64,000 nucleotides of DNA from an uncultured Arthrobacter sp. (GTDB lineage Bacteria; Actinomycetota; Actinomycetes; Actinomycetales; Micrococcaceae), in NCBI RefSeq assembly GCF_947493765.1, contig NZ_CANLSZ010000001.1:372001-436000 (forward strand), given 5' to 3'. A model generated the notes under the pieces. It saw nothing but the letters and a program-made list of their open reading frames with translations. It did not search any database and was not told the origin of the DNA. Positions 33,211-43,200 of this stretch are shown here, piece by piece; positions within the stretch are counted from its first letter, which is position 1, and each line of letters starts with the position of its first letter. A program made the translations under genes and the position numbers.

Positions 33211-33447
33211 GTGAGAGCACCTTTTCGTCTTCATGTCCCGCTCGAACGCAGCGGTTTATTCCCCCACCAGCGTATAGGTACCAGCCCACACCGCCGTTCA
33301 AAGTGCTGCCGCGCGTCGGGTATCCCTCCAACACCTGCAGCCGTCGAACGGGGCGGACGAGACGGTGTCCACATGCACCGCCGACATCCGCGCGCCCGGA
33401 GGCCCGCTCCCTAGTCTCGGACCAGCAGGACTGCGTCAGGAGGCTCC

Positions 33448-36400
33448 ATGGATCTTCACATCACCCTCGTGGACGCTCCGCCGGCGGTGTCCCCTGCCCG
33501 CGAGATCGTCGTCGACACCGACGTGCTGCGCTCCGGCGCCACGCTGGCGCAGCGGCTCGAGGCCGCAGGGCACCGTGGCCCGTTCACCGTGGACGGTGTG
33601 CCCCTCGCAGCTCTGTCGCCCCTGGCCGGAAAGCTGCCGAACGGCGCGGTGGTCGTGGCGGGCCTCCGGCCCGCCCCTCCCCGGGCGGAGCGGCTCCCCC
33701 ACCTCGTCCTCGTGGTCCGGTCGGGGCCCGACGCCGGCCAGGTGGTCCCGCTCACGCGCGGCAGCTATACGATCGGGCGCACCGACAGCGACATCGTCAT
33801 CGCCGATCCGGCCCTGTCGCGACGCCAGGCGCTCCTCACCGTGGGCGAGGACACCATCACGCTGGAGGACCTGGGCTCGGTGAACGGCACCCTGGTGGAC
33901 GACGAACCCATCACGACGGCGGTGATCACCGTCGCTGCGGTTGTCGCCTTCGGGACGAGTCGGTGCGGCCTCGAACTGGTCGACGGCGCCGAGTGGCTCC
34001 CCTCCGCGGTGCGCGACGTCCTCGCCCCGCTCCCCCTCGGCGTCGACGTCCCGGCCAGACCCTCGCGCATCCTCGTACTCACCGCCTTCCTGCCGCTGGT
34101 CCTCGGCGTCGTCCTCGCCCTGACCACCGGGATGTGGTTCTTCCTCGCCTTCAGTGCCCTGTCCGCCGTGACCGGCATGGTCCCGCTCCTGACGTACCGC
34201 CGCAGCTCGAAGGACTTCGCCCACACCGTGTCCCGTGCCGCCGGGCAGGACCGCGACCGCCGGAGCCGTGCCGTTCCTGATCCAGGACAGACGGCCCTCG
34301 ATGCCCTGCGCCACGGTGCGGGTCCGATGCCGCGGGGGAACCGGCAGGAGCGTCACCCACCGACACTCGCCCTGCTGCGCCTGGGCCTGGCGTCACAGGC
34401 GGCCCGGCTGTCCGTCGACCGGGCCGACCAGGGCTTCGTCCCGCCCGTCCTGCCGGACCTGCCGCTCCTGGTGCCGTGCGCGATCGGTGCTGACGGCGCC
34501 GCGCCGAACCGCGTCACGGTGACCGGTGAGGCCGACGCCGTCCGCGCCCTGGCGAGGGCGCTGCTGCTGCAGCTGGCCCACCCGGCCGCCGATCCTTTGC
34601 CGGTCCTGTGCTGGGGTCCACCCTCCCAGGTGCCCCGCAACGCACGCTTCCTGCCCCACGTCCGGCTCAGTCACGACGCCCGAGTGCTCGCATCGCTCGC
34701 GGCCGGCTCGCCCCTCCTCCTCGTCCTCCAGTTCTCGGACGATCTCCCCGACCTCGGTGCTGCACCGCACGTCTGCGTCTTCCGCTTCCGCCCGGGCGAC
34801 ACGCTGTCCGACCAGGAGCTGTCGACGGATCACGTGCGGCTCTGCTCCGGGGGAGCACGGGCCCGGCTCGGCGGCATCGATCACGACCTCCGGGCCGACG
34901 GCGTCGCCAGCCACGTGTTCGAGCGGACAGCCCGTCTGCTGGCCCGTTCGAAGCCACCGATCGACGCGCGGGCGGGGCTCGCGGCGGGCACGGCGGGCGG
35001 ACTCCCCCGCTCGGCCTCCCTGTGGACCGGGGACCTGAGCCCCGGAACCCTGGCGGCGACGGCGCGGCCCCGGTGGGCGCGGGCGGATCCCCGACACCCC
35101 GTGGTCCACCTGGGCCGGGCTGCGAGCGGCGATCTGTTCCTCGACCTCGTCGACGACGGCCCGCACCTCCTCGTCGCCGGGACCACGGGCTCCGGCAAGT
35201 CGGAGTTCCTGAGAACCCTCGTGCTGGGCCTGGCGGTGGATCAGCCGCCGGAGCTGCTGACCATGCTGCTGATCGACTACAAGGGAGGCTCCGGCCTCGG
35301 GTCCCTGGCCGCACTGCCGCACTGCGTGGGCAGCCTCACCGATCTCTCCTCCGAATCCACCGCGCGGGCCCTGACCTCGCTGAGGGCGGAACTCCGGCGG
35401 CGCGAGACACTCTGTGCCGATCACGATGCCTCCGATCTGGTGGACCTGCGCCGCGTGGACCCCGCCGCATGCCCTCCGCGACTACTGGTGGTCATCGACG
35501 AGTTCAGGATGCTGAGCGAGGACGTCCCCGGCGCCGTGCAGGATCTGCTGAGGATCGCCGCCCTCGGGCGCTCGCTGGGGGTGCACCTCGTGCTCGCCAC
35601 GCAGCGGGCCCAAGGTGCTGTGACACCTGACCTCCGGGCCAACATCACCTCGTCCGTCCTCCTGCGGGTCCAGACGCCCATGGAGTCCCACGATCTCCTC
35701 GGGTCCGGTGCGGCCGCCGAGATCGGCGTCGACTGCCCGGGCAGGGCCTATCTGCGCCGCGGCGGAGAGGTACCGGTGGGCTTCCAGGTGGCCTCGTCCT
35801 CCTTCCTGCCCCCGGCGTCGACGACGACCGGGTGGCAGGATCTCGCCGCGTACGTCACCGGAAAGGACCCTGCCCCGCACGCAGAACCTGGATCTGATCC
35901 CGCACCCGTCGCCGGCGTGCTCGACAAGGCGGTGAAGGCCCTCGGTGCTGCTGCGGGCAACTCCTCCGCTCTGCAGCTGCCCCGTCCCGTCCTCCCACCA
36001 CTGCCGCCGCTCCTGCCGCCGGCCGCCGTGTCCGGATACCAGCCGGCGGACCGACCGGGGTGCTGTCCGCCCGGGGGCGCGGTGCCACTGGGTCTTGCCG
36101 ACTTCCCCGCCGCACAGGACCAGCGCCTCCTCCTGTGGCATCCGGGCGGCCACTCCCATCTCGCCCTGGTCGGTCCGGGTGGGAGCGGAAGCACGGCAGC
36201 CCTTGCGTCCGTCGTGTCACGACTGCCGGTGATCGACCCCGATCTGCATCTGTATCTGCTCGACGGCGACGGCTCGCTGACCGCAGCGCGCGGATTCACC
36301 CAGGTCGGCGCCCACGTGCAGTCCCACGAGACGCACAGGGCAGCCCGGGTGCTCTCCCGGCTGGCGTCGCTGCCCCTGCAGGAGCCGGGCTCCCGGGCCC

Positions 36401-37503
36401 ACGTGGTCGTCGTGATCACCGGCTGGGGCCACTGGAGTACCCGGTTCCGGCAGGGTCGCTCCCTCGAGGCGGAGGAGGACCTGCACACGGTGGCGCGCGA
36501 CGGCGCGACCCGCGGCGTGAGTATCCTCATCAGCGGTGACCGCGAGCTGACGACCGCCCGCTTCTTCGCCCTCCTCCCCAACCGCGTGTATCTGCCGCTC
36601 GGCGCGCACCAGGAGACCACGCTCACCTGGCCGAAGCTCCCGCTGCTCGACGCCGTCGCAGGGCGTGGTCTCGCCCAGGGACCGATCACGGGTGCCTCCG
36701 GCGACGGCGCCTGCCAGCTCATCACCGATCCGGCCGGACAGGACACCGGCGCCGATCCGCCCCGGCCACCCGCGACCCCTCCCTTCCCCGTGCACCCGCT
36801 GCCACGCTTGATCCGGGTCGACGAGCTCCGCCCGGGGCCCGGCGGACGAGGGAGCGGCCCTGCCGCTGCCATCCCCGTGGGGGTGCATGGAGACGATCTC
36901 GCCACGTTCTCGGTCTCCCTGCTCCCCGGCGAGGTGTACGTGGTGCTGGGGCCGCCGGGCTCCGGGCGCTCCACCGTGCTGCGGGTGTTCGCACGATCGC
37001 CCGGACACCGCCGGGCGCCGCGCCGCGTCCTGGCTCCCCCGGCGGGTGCAGGGGCGACCGAGTACTGGCGGGAGGTGCGGGACCGCGGATTCGGCCGGGT
37101 CCCGCCCGAACGGGTCATCATCGTGGTCGACGACGCCGATCGGCTCCCCGCGGACGTGCAGCAGATTCTCAGCGCCCTCGTGACCGCGGGAGCTGCGGCC
37201 GTCCTCTCCGCCACACCCGGCCCTGCCCTCCTGACGCGGGTTCCCCTCTCCCTGCACGCCCGGGGCTCGGGCCGCGGGATGATCCTGGCACCGAGGACGC
37301 CGGCCGACGGCGACTTCTTCGGGCTGCGTCTTGAGGTGGAGGGTCCGCCCCTGGCCGGACGCGGCTGGGCCTGCGAGCCGTCCGGGGCCGTCCAGCTGCA
37401 GATCGCGTGGCCGGCGGACGAACCCGACGCCGTACCCCTGCCGACGGCTCCGGGCGACGGTTCGGCTAGAGCATTTTTCCGGAGCCCGCCGGGCGCACCG
37501 TGA
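33448..37503 (+). CDS. FHA domain plus FtsK/SpoIIIE multi-ATPase (EssC/EccC-like)
   Basis: FHA-like GSYTIGRTDSDIVIADPALSRRQALLTVGEDTITLEDLGSVNGTLVDD; TM pair; Walker A VAGTTGSGKSEFLRTL; further degenerate ATPase modules GPGGSGSTAAL and GPPGSGRSTVL. Confidence 0.88.
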   Translation: MDLHITLVDAPPAVSPAREIVVDTDVLRSGATLAQRLEAAGHRGPFTVDGVPLAALSPLAGKLPNGAVVVAGLRPAPPRAERLPHLVLVVRSGPDAGQVVPLTRGSYTIGRTDSDIVIADPALSRRQALLTVGEDTITLEDLGSVNGTLVDDEPITTAVITVAAVVAFGTSRCGLELVDGAEWLPSAVRDVLAPLPLGVDVPARPSRILVLTAFLPLVLGVVLALTTGMWFFLAFSALSAVTGMVPLLTYRRSSKDFAHTVSRAAGQDRDRRSRAVPDPGQTALDALRHGAGPMPRGNRQERHPPTLALLRLGLASQAARLSVDRADQGFVPPVLPDLPLLVPCAIGADGAAPNRVTVTGEADAVRALARALLLQLAHPAADPLPVLCWGPPSQVPRNARFLPHVRLSHDARVLASLAAGSPLLLVLQFSDDLPDLGAAPHVCVFRFRPGDTLSDQELSTDHVRLCSGGARARLGGIDHDLRADGVASHVFERTARLLARSKPPIDARAGLAAGTAGGLPRSASLWTGDLSPGTLAATARPRWARADPRHPVVHLGRAASGDLFLDLVDDGPHLLVAGTTGSGKSEFLRTLVLGLAVDQPPELLTMLLIDYKGGSGLGSLAALPHCVGSLTDLSSESTARALTSLRAELRRRETLCADHDASDLVDLRRVDPAACPPRLLVVIDEFRMLSEDVPGAVQDLLRIAALGRSLGVHLVLATQRAQGAVTPDLRANITSSVLLRVQTPMESHDLLGSGAAAEIGVDCPGRAYLRRGGEVPVGFQVASSSFLPPASTTTGWQDLAAYVTGKDPAPHAEPGSDPAPVAGVLDKAVKALGAAAGNSSALQLPRPVLPPLPPLLPPAAVSGYQPADRPGCCPPGGAVPLGLADFPAAQDQRLLLWHPGGHSHLALVGPGGSGSTAALASVVSRLPVIDPDLHLYLLDGDGSLTAARGFTQVGAHVQSHETHRAARVLSRLASLPLQEPGSRAHVVVVITGWGHWSTRFRQGRSLEAEEDLHTVARDGATRGVSILISGDRELTTARFFALLPNRVYLPLGAHQETTLTWPKLPLLDAVAGRGLAQGPITGASGDGACQLITDPAGQDTGADPPRPPATPPFPVHPLPRLIRVDELRPGPGGRGSGPAAAIPVGVHGDDLATFSVSLLPGEVYVVLGPPGSGRSTVLRVFARSPGHRRAPRRVLAPPAGAGATEYWREVRDRGFGRVPPERVIIVVDDADRLPADVQQILSALVTAGAAAVLSATPGPALLTRVPLSLHARGSGRGMILAPRTPADGDFFGLRLEVEGPPLAGRGWACEPSGAVQLQIAWPADEPDAVPLPTAPGDGSARAFFRSPPGAP

Positions 37504-37888
37504 ACTGGACCACGGGCCTCGAGAAGAGCGTCACGATGACCGCGGCAGCCGGCACCAGCAACAGGACTCCGAGCAGCGGGTTGCCCGCCGAGAAGTAGGG
37601 GAACGAGAGGATCACGAGGAACAGCTGGACCACGAGTGCGGGTGAGCGCGGCCAGCGGAAGCCGGTGGAGAGCCGGCGCGCGAGCGTGACCAGACCGACC
37701 GCGAGCAGGACCAGCAGGACTGCCATGAACACGGACCCGCCCACGGAGAGGGGATCCGCCCCGAAGAGGATGAGCACGAACCGGACCGCGAGCAGGAGCA
37801 GGGCCGCTGCCTGCACCACCAGGACACCGCTGATCAGCAGGACGCCGGGGGGCCGGACGGCGGGCTGGGGTGCGGGATCGACGGTCAC
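37466..37888 (-). CDS. Small polytopic membrane protein, unknown function
   Basis: 140 aa, four hydrophobic segments; convergent with EssC-like gene, 38 bp tail overlap. Confidence 0.65.
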   Translation of the reverse strand: MTVDPAPQPAVRPPGVLLISGVLVVQAAALLLLAVRFVLILFGADPLSVGGSVFMAVLLVLLAVGLVTLARRLSTGFRWPRSPALVVQLFLVILSFPYFSAGNPLLGVLLLVPAAAVIVTLFSRPVVQFTVRPAGSGKML

Positions 37889-38075
37889 ACCCGAACCCTA
37901 CCCGACAGCGCCGAGGCCCCGAGTGCCCTCGCAGGGCAGCTCCGCTGTGACCGACCCCTCACCTGTCAAGGCAAAGAGGGCCGGGAAAACACTTGTTTAC
38001 CCGTTGGGAACATGACAGCCTTAAAAGCAGTTGAGACCCGGGGGCCGAGATCGGCCCCTTTACTATGTGGCCCCT

Positions 38076-38091
38076 CGTGAATGTTTTCACA
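38076..38091. promoter_or_regulatory. Putative CRP-family binding site upstream of whiB
   Basis: CGTGAatgtttTCACA: GTGA-N6-TCAC, 37 bp upstream of the whiB ATG. Confidence 0.55.
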
Positions 38092-38128
38092 AGTATGGCG
38101 AGCGAGGCCGAAGGAGAATGTGATCATC

Positions 38129-38377
38129 ATGGATTGGCGAAGTCGCGCAGCATGTCTGGACAAGGATCCGGAGCTGTTCTTCCCCGTCGGCAATACCGGA
38201 CCGGCGTTGCTGCAGATCGAGGAAGCCAAGAGCGTGTGCCGCCGCTGCCAGGTCCAGGAGACCTGCCTCCAGTGGGCCATCGAGTCCGGTCAGGACGCCG
38301 GGGTGTGGGGTGGGCTGAGCGAGGACGAGCGCCGCGCACTCAAGCGTCGCGCCGCCAGGGCGCGCCGCGCCTCGTAG
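38129..38377 (+). CDS. whiB1: WhiB family transcriptional regulator (WhiB1-like)
   Basis: MDWRSRAACLDKDPELFFPVG...CRRCQVQETCLQWAIESGQDAGVWGGLSEDERRALKRRAAR: four Cys, GVWGG. Confidence 0.9.
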   Translation: MDWRSRAACLDKDPELFFPVGNTGPALLQIEEAKSVCRRCQVQETCLQWAIESGQDAGVWGGLSEDERRALKRRAARARRAS

Positions 38378-38448
38378 GCGTCGGAACAGCGCAGACCCCA
38401 GCGCACCGGTACCGGGACGCTGAGTACCGGAACGACGCAGAGCAGAGC

Positions 38449-38500
38449 ACGGCGGTCGCAGGACCGCCGTAAGCCAAGGGCCACCCATCGGGTGGCCCTT
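38449..38500 (+). terminator. Tandem hairpins downstream of whiB
   Basis: acggcggtc-gcag-gaccgccgt (38449-38470) and aagggccaccc-atc-gggtggccctt (38476-38500); both stems perfect. Confidence 0.8.
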
Positions 38501-38607
38501 CGGCGTTCCCGCCCTTTCGCGGCACGTTCCCGCACCGGCCCCGGCGTATTCCCGCACCGTTCCGGTGCTGTTCCTGTCCGGACCGCGCGGGGCAGGCGCG
38601 TGCCGGA

Positions 38608-40086
38608 CTACGGTGAGCCGTCCAGCGGGAGATAGAGCTCGAGCACGACGGTGGTGCCTCCGCCCGTCCGGTTGCTCCAGGTGATCGTGCCGTCGAGTTC
38701 ACTCGTCACGAGGGTCCTGACGATCTGCAGGCCGAGACCCTCGGCGTGACCCTGCGGCGGGAGACCGATGCCGTCGTCGCTGATCGTCACCCGGAGGATC
38801 TCCTGGCCGCCGGACTCCGTCCGACGATCCGCGATCAACCACACGGTGCCGGCCCGGCCGGCGAGCCCGTGCTCCACCGCGTTCGTCACCAGCTCGTTGA
38901 TGACCAGTGCCAGCGGTGTCGCCAGATCGCTCGGGAGCTCCCCGAAGTCACCGCTGCGCTCCGTCCGGACGGTCTGCGTGGGGGACGCGACCTCGGCGCT
39001 CAGGAGGAACTGCCGTCCGATCAGCTCGTCGAAATCGACGCGCTGGGCGAGACCCTGCGACAGCGTCTCGTGCACCAGCGCGATGGTCGAGACGCGGCGC
39101 ATGGCCTGGTCGAGCCCCAGCCTGCCCTCCTCGCTGACCATCCTCCGGGACTGCATGCGCAGCAGCGCCGCCACCGTCTGCAGGTTGTTCTTCACCCGGT
39201 GGTGGATCTCGCGGATCGTGGCGTCCTTCGAGACCAGTTCCAGCTCACGGCGGCGCAGCTCGGAGACGTCCCGGCACAGGACGAGGGCGCCGAAACGCTC
39301 CTTCTCGTCGCGCAGCGGGATCGCCCTGAGGGACAGGCTCACGCCGTGGGACCCGATCTCGGTCCGCCACGGCATCCGCCCGGTGACCACGAGGGGCAGG
39401 GTCTCGTCGACCAGGCGGCGGTCCTTGAGCAGCGCCGTCGTGATCTCCGCGAGTGTCCGCCCCTCGAGCGTCTCGACGTCGCCCAGCCTGCGGAACGCGG
39501 AGACACCGTTGGGGCTGGCGTACTGGACGATCCCGTCGACGTCGAGCCGGATCAGGCCGTCCCCCACGCGGGGCGCACCGCGGCGCGCGCCGGTCGGCGT
39601 GGCGAAGTCGGGCCACAGCCCCAGGGTGCCCATGCGCAGGAGGTCGTCCGCGCACTGCCGGTACGTCATCTCGAGTCGCGACGGCATCCTCGACGTCGAC
39701 AGGTCCCGATGGGTGGTCACGACGGCGAGGGTGCGCCCGTTGCGGACCATCGGGACGGCCTCGACCCGCATCGCGGCCGCGGTGGTGGGGCCCGTGTCGG
39801 CTGCACGCCCGATCTTCTGGGAGGCCCACGCGGCGTCGACGAGGGGCTGGAGGTCGGCACGGATGCGCTCGCCCACGAAGTCGGTGTGGAAGACCGTGTG
39901 CGTGGTCGACGGCCGGGCGTGCGCAAGACTGACGTAGCCGCCGTCGTCCAGCGGGAACCACAGGGCCAGGTCCGCGAACGCGAGATCGGCGACCATCTGC
40001 CAGTCCCCCACGAGCAGGTGCAGCCACTCGGCGTCGCCGGGCTCGAAGCCCTCGTACTCGCGGATCGGGTCCGTGAAAATTGCCAT
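38608..40086 (-). CDS. PdtaS-like sensor histidine kinase (GAF-like + PAS + HisKA_2/HATPase)
   Basis: IREIHHRVKNNLQTVAALLRMQSRRM (HisKA_2), LALVINELVTNAVEHGLAGR, VTISDDGIGLPP; next to whiB1 as in mycobacteria (Rv3219/Rv3220c). Confidence 0.88.
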   Translation of the reverse strand: MAIFTDPIREYEGFEPGDAEWLHLLVGDWQMVADLAFADLALWFPLDDGGYVSLAHARPSTTHTVFHTDFVGERIRADLQPLVDAAWASQKIGRAADTGPTTAAAMRVEAVPMVRNGRTLAVVTTHRDLSTSRMPSRLEMTYRQCADDLLRMGTLGLWPDFATPTGARRGAPRVGDGLIRLDVDGIVQYASPNGVSAFRRLGDVETLEGRTLAEITTALLKDRRLVDETLPLVVTGRMPWRTEIGSHGVSLSLRAIPLRDEKERFGALVLCRDVSELRRRELELVSKDATIREIHHRVKNNLQTVAALLRMQSRRMVSEEGRLGLDQAMRRVSTIALVHETLSQGLAQRVDFDELIGRQFLLSAEVASPTQTVRTERSGDFGELPSDLATPLALVINELVTNAVEHGLAGRAGTVWLIADRRTESGGQEILRVTISDDGIGLPPQGHAEGLGLQIVRTLVTSELDGTITWSNRTGGGTTVVLELYLPLDGSP

Positions 40087-40179
40087 GGGATCTCTCTGTC
40101 ACCGGGTCCGGATGGATGCCGGTGCCCAGTCTTCCACCCCGGCCGGTCCGGACCGACCGGGGCCTGCGTCGGCCGCTGC

Positions 40180-40270
40180 TCAGCGAACGCCGTCAGCGCG
40201 CGCCGTTCAGCGAATGCCGCTCAGCGCACGCCGCCCGACAGGAGCCGTCAGCGCACGCCGCTCAGCGCAC
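40180..40270. repeat. Degenerate ~14 bp tandem repeat (tcagcg-variant-gccg), six starts
   Basis: tcagcg at 40180, 40193, 40207, 40221, 40248, 40262 (spacings 13, 14, 14, 27, 14); the last includes the gdh stop codon. Confidence 0.7.
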
Positions 40271-43200
40271 GATGGACCGCAGCAGGCGCAGGGCCACCGA
40301 GAGCGAGGAGATGTCGTCCTGCTCGAGGAGATTGACCTCGGCGAACATGTTCGAGGCCCGCTGCAGCTGGTCGGCGTTCTGCTCCTGCCACGCCAGCAGC
40401 CGCTCCCCCGCGTCGCGGTCCTGCAGGTCCTGCGACGCCCGCATCACGGCGACGCAGATGTCCGCCGTGGTGGAGTAGAGGTCGTCGCGCAGTGCTGCCC
40501 GCGCGAGTGCCTGCCACCGGTCCGTCCGTGGGAGCTTCGTGATCCGCTGCAGCAGGTTGTCCACCTCGAAGCGGTCGTAGACGGCGTAGTAGACCTTCGC
40601 GATGTTCTCCACCGGCTCGTCGACCCGCCGGGTGCTGTAGGCGATGTCCAGCAGGGCGAAGGACTCGAACTGCTCGGCCCAGTGCCGGCCGAGCTCCTCC
40701 GGCAGCTGCCACTGGGACGCCGTCGCCATGCCCTCGCGGGCCCGCTCGTGGTCACTGCCCTGCAGGTACTCCGACAGGTGCGTGCGGAACGGCGCGATCA
40801 GCGGCTTGAAAGCCGCGACGTCCTCGTCCACCGAGGTGCCCTGCGCCACGTGGTTCACGAACCAGCGCACCCCACGGTCCAGCAGCCGGCGCAGGTCCAG
40901 GTAGACCGTGGTCCACCGGTCGGTCGGGAAATCCGCCGGCAGGGCGGAGAGCGCCTCGACGGTCTCGTCCAGCGCGTAGATCTCGCGCAGCGCCACGAAC
41001 GCGCGGGCGACCACGGACTCGGGCACCGAGGTCTCCTCCATCACCCGGAACGCGAAGGTGATGCCGCCGAGGTTGATGATGTCGTTGGCGACGAGGGTCG
41101 AGATGATCTCCCGGCGCAGCGGGTGCGTGTCGAGCAGGTCGTCGAAGCGTTCCACGAGCTGCCGCGGGAAGTAACGCCGCAGGGTCCCCCGGAAGTACGG
41201 GTCGTCGGCGAGATCCGAGGCGGTCAGCACCCGGCTGAGCTCGATCTTCGCGTACGCGGCCAGCACCGCGAGTTCGGGCGAGGTGAGCCCCTGACCGGCG
41301 TCGACCCGCCTCCTGAGCTCCGCCGTGGTGGGCAGCGCCTCGAGGGTGCGGTCCAGGTCCGCCTTGTCCTCCAGCCAGTCGATCATGCGCTCGTAACTGG
41401 GGCTGAACTCGATCACCTGGCGTCGGTCGTTGAGCAGCAGGATGTTCTGGTCGATGTTGTCCTGCAGCACCAGGTCGGCGACCTCGTCGGTCATGGAGTG
41501 CAGGAAGTCGGCACGCTCCTCCGGCTGCAGCCGCCCGGCGCGCACCATCCGGTCGACGAAAATCTTGATGTTGACCTCGTAGTCGGAGCAGTCCACCCCG
41601 GCGCTGTTGTCGATCGCATCGGTGTTGAGGATGACGCCGGAGAGCGCCGCCTCGATGCGTCCGCGCTGGGTCATGCCCAGATTGCCGCCCTCGCCCACGA
41701 CGCGCGCACGCAGCTCGCCGCCGTCCACGCGGATGGCGTCGTTGGCGCGGTCCCCGACCTGGGCGTGTGTCTCGTCCGCCGCCTTCACATACGTGCCGAT
41801 ACCGCCGTTGTAGAGCAGGTCGGCGGGGGCGCGGAGGATGGCCTTGAGCAGTTCGGGTGGGCTCAGCTTGGTGACCGAGGCGTCCAGGCCCAGCGCCTCG
41901 CGTACCTCGGCTGACACGGGGATCGACTTCGCCTGCCGCGGGTAGACGCCGCCGCCGGCGCTGATGAGCCGCGTGTCGTAGTCCTCCCAGCTCGAGCGCG
42001 GCAGCTCGAAGAGGCGGCGCCGTTCGGCGAAGGACGCCTCGGCGTCGGGGTCCGGGTCGAGGAAGATGTGGCGGTGGTCGAAGGCCGCGAGCAGGCGGAT
42101 GTGCCGGGAGAGCAGCATGCCGTTGCCGAAGACGTCGCCGCTCATGTCGCCCACACCGACCACCGTGAAGTCCTGCGTCTGCGTGTCGACGTCGAACTCG
42201 CTGAAGTGCCGCTTGACGGACTCCCAGGCGCCGCGCGCCGTGATGCCCATGGCCTTGTGGTCGTAGCCCACCGATCCGCCGGAGGCGAAGGCGTCACCGA
42301 GCCAGAATCCGTACTCCGCGGAGAGCTCGTTCGCGATGTCGGAGAAGGAGGCCGTCCCCTTGTCCGCCGCGACCACCAGGTAGGAGTCGTCGTCGTCGTG
42401 CCGCACCACGCGCGTCGGCGGCAGGATCGACTCGGTGGAGCCGTTGGTGACCACGTTGTCCGTGATGTCGAGCAGGCCGCGGATGAAGGTCCGGTAACTC
42501 GCCTGGCCCTCGGCCATCCACGCCTGCCGGTCGGCGGCGGGATCCGGGAGCTGCTTCGCGAAGAACCCGCCCTTGGCGCCGGTGGGGACGATCACCGCGT
42601 TCTTCACGGTCTGCGCCTTCACGAGGCCGAGCACCTCCGTGCGGAAGTCCTCCCGGCGGTCCGACCAGCGGAGACCGCCGCGGGCCACCTTCCCGAAGCG
42701 CAGGTGCACGCCCTCGATCTGCGGCGAGTACACCCAGATCTCGAACCTCGGGCGCGGGAAGGGTGCTCCCTCGATCCGCTCCGTCGCGAACTTGAAGCTC
42801 ACGTGCCGCTTGTCCTGGAAGTAGTTGGTGCGCAGGGTCGCCTCGATGAGATTGACGAAGATGCGCAGCACCCGGTCGGCGTCGAGCGTGGGGACCTCCT
42901 CGAGCCCCTGCTCGAGCCCGGTGCGGGCCGCGGCGCTCGCCGCCTCGCGGTCGCCGTCGAGGTCGGGGTCGAAACGCGCCATGAACAGGGCGATCAGGCC
43001 CCGGGTGACCACGGGATTCCTCATGAGCGTGTCGGCCACGAAGTCGTAGGAATTGGCGTTGCCCAGCTGGCGGATGTACTTCGCGTAGGCACGCAGGATC
43101 AGCACCTGCCGCCACCCGAGCTCCTCGCTCAGGACGAGGCGGTCCAGCGGATCGGACTCGCTGTTCCCGACGACGGCGGCCCGGAACGCCTCCTGCAGCA

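Noticed and set aside
31279-33414. 711 aa + strand ORF antisense to the dehydrogenase and acetyltransferase
   Set aside because: Shadow ORF over two clear conserved genes; no recognisable domain.
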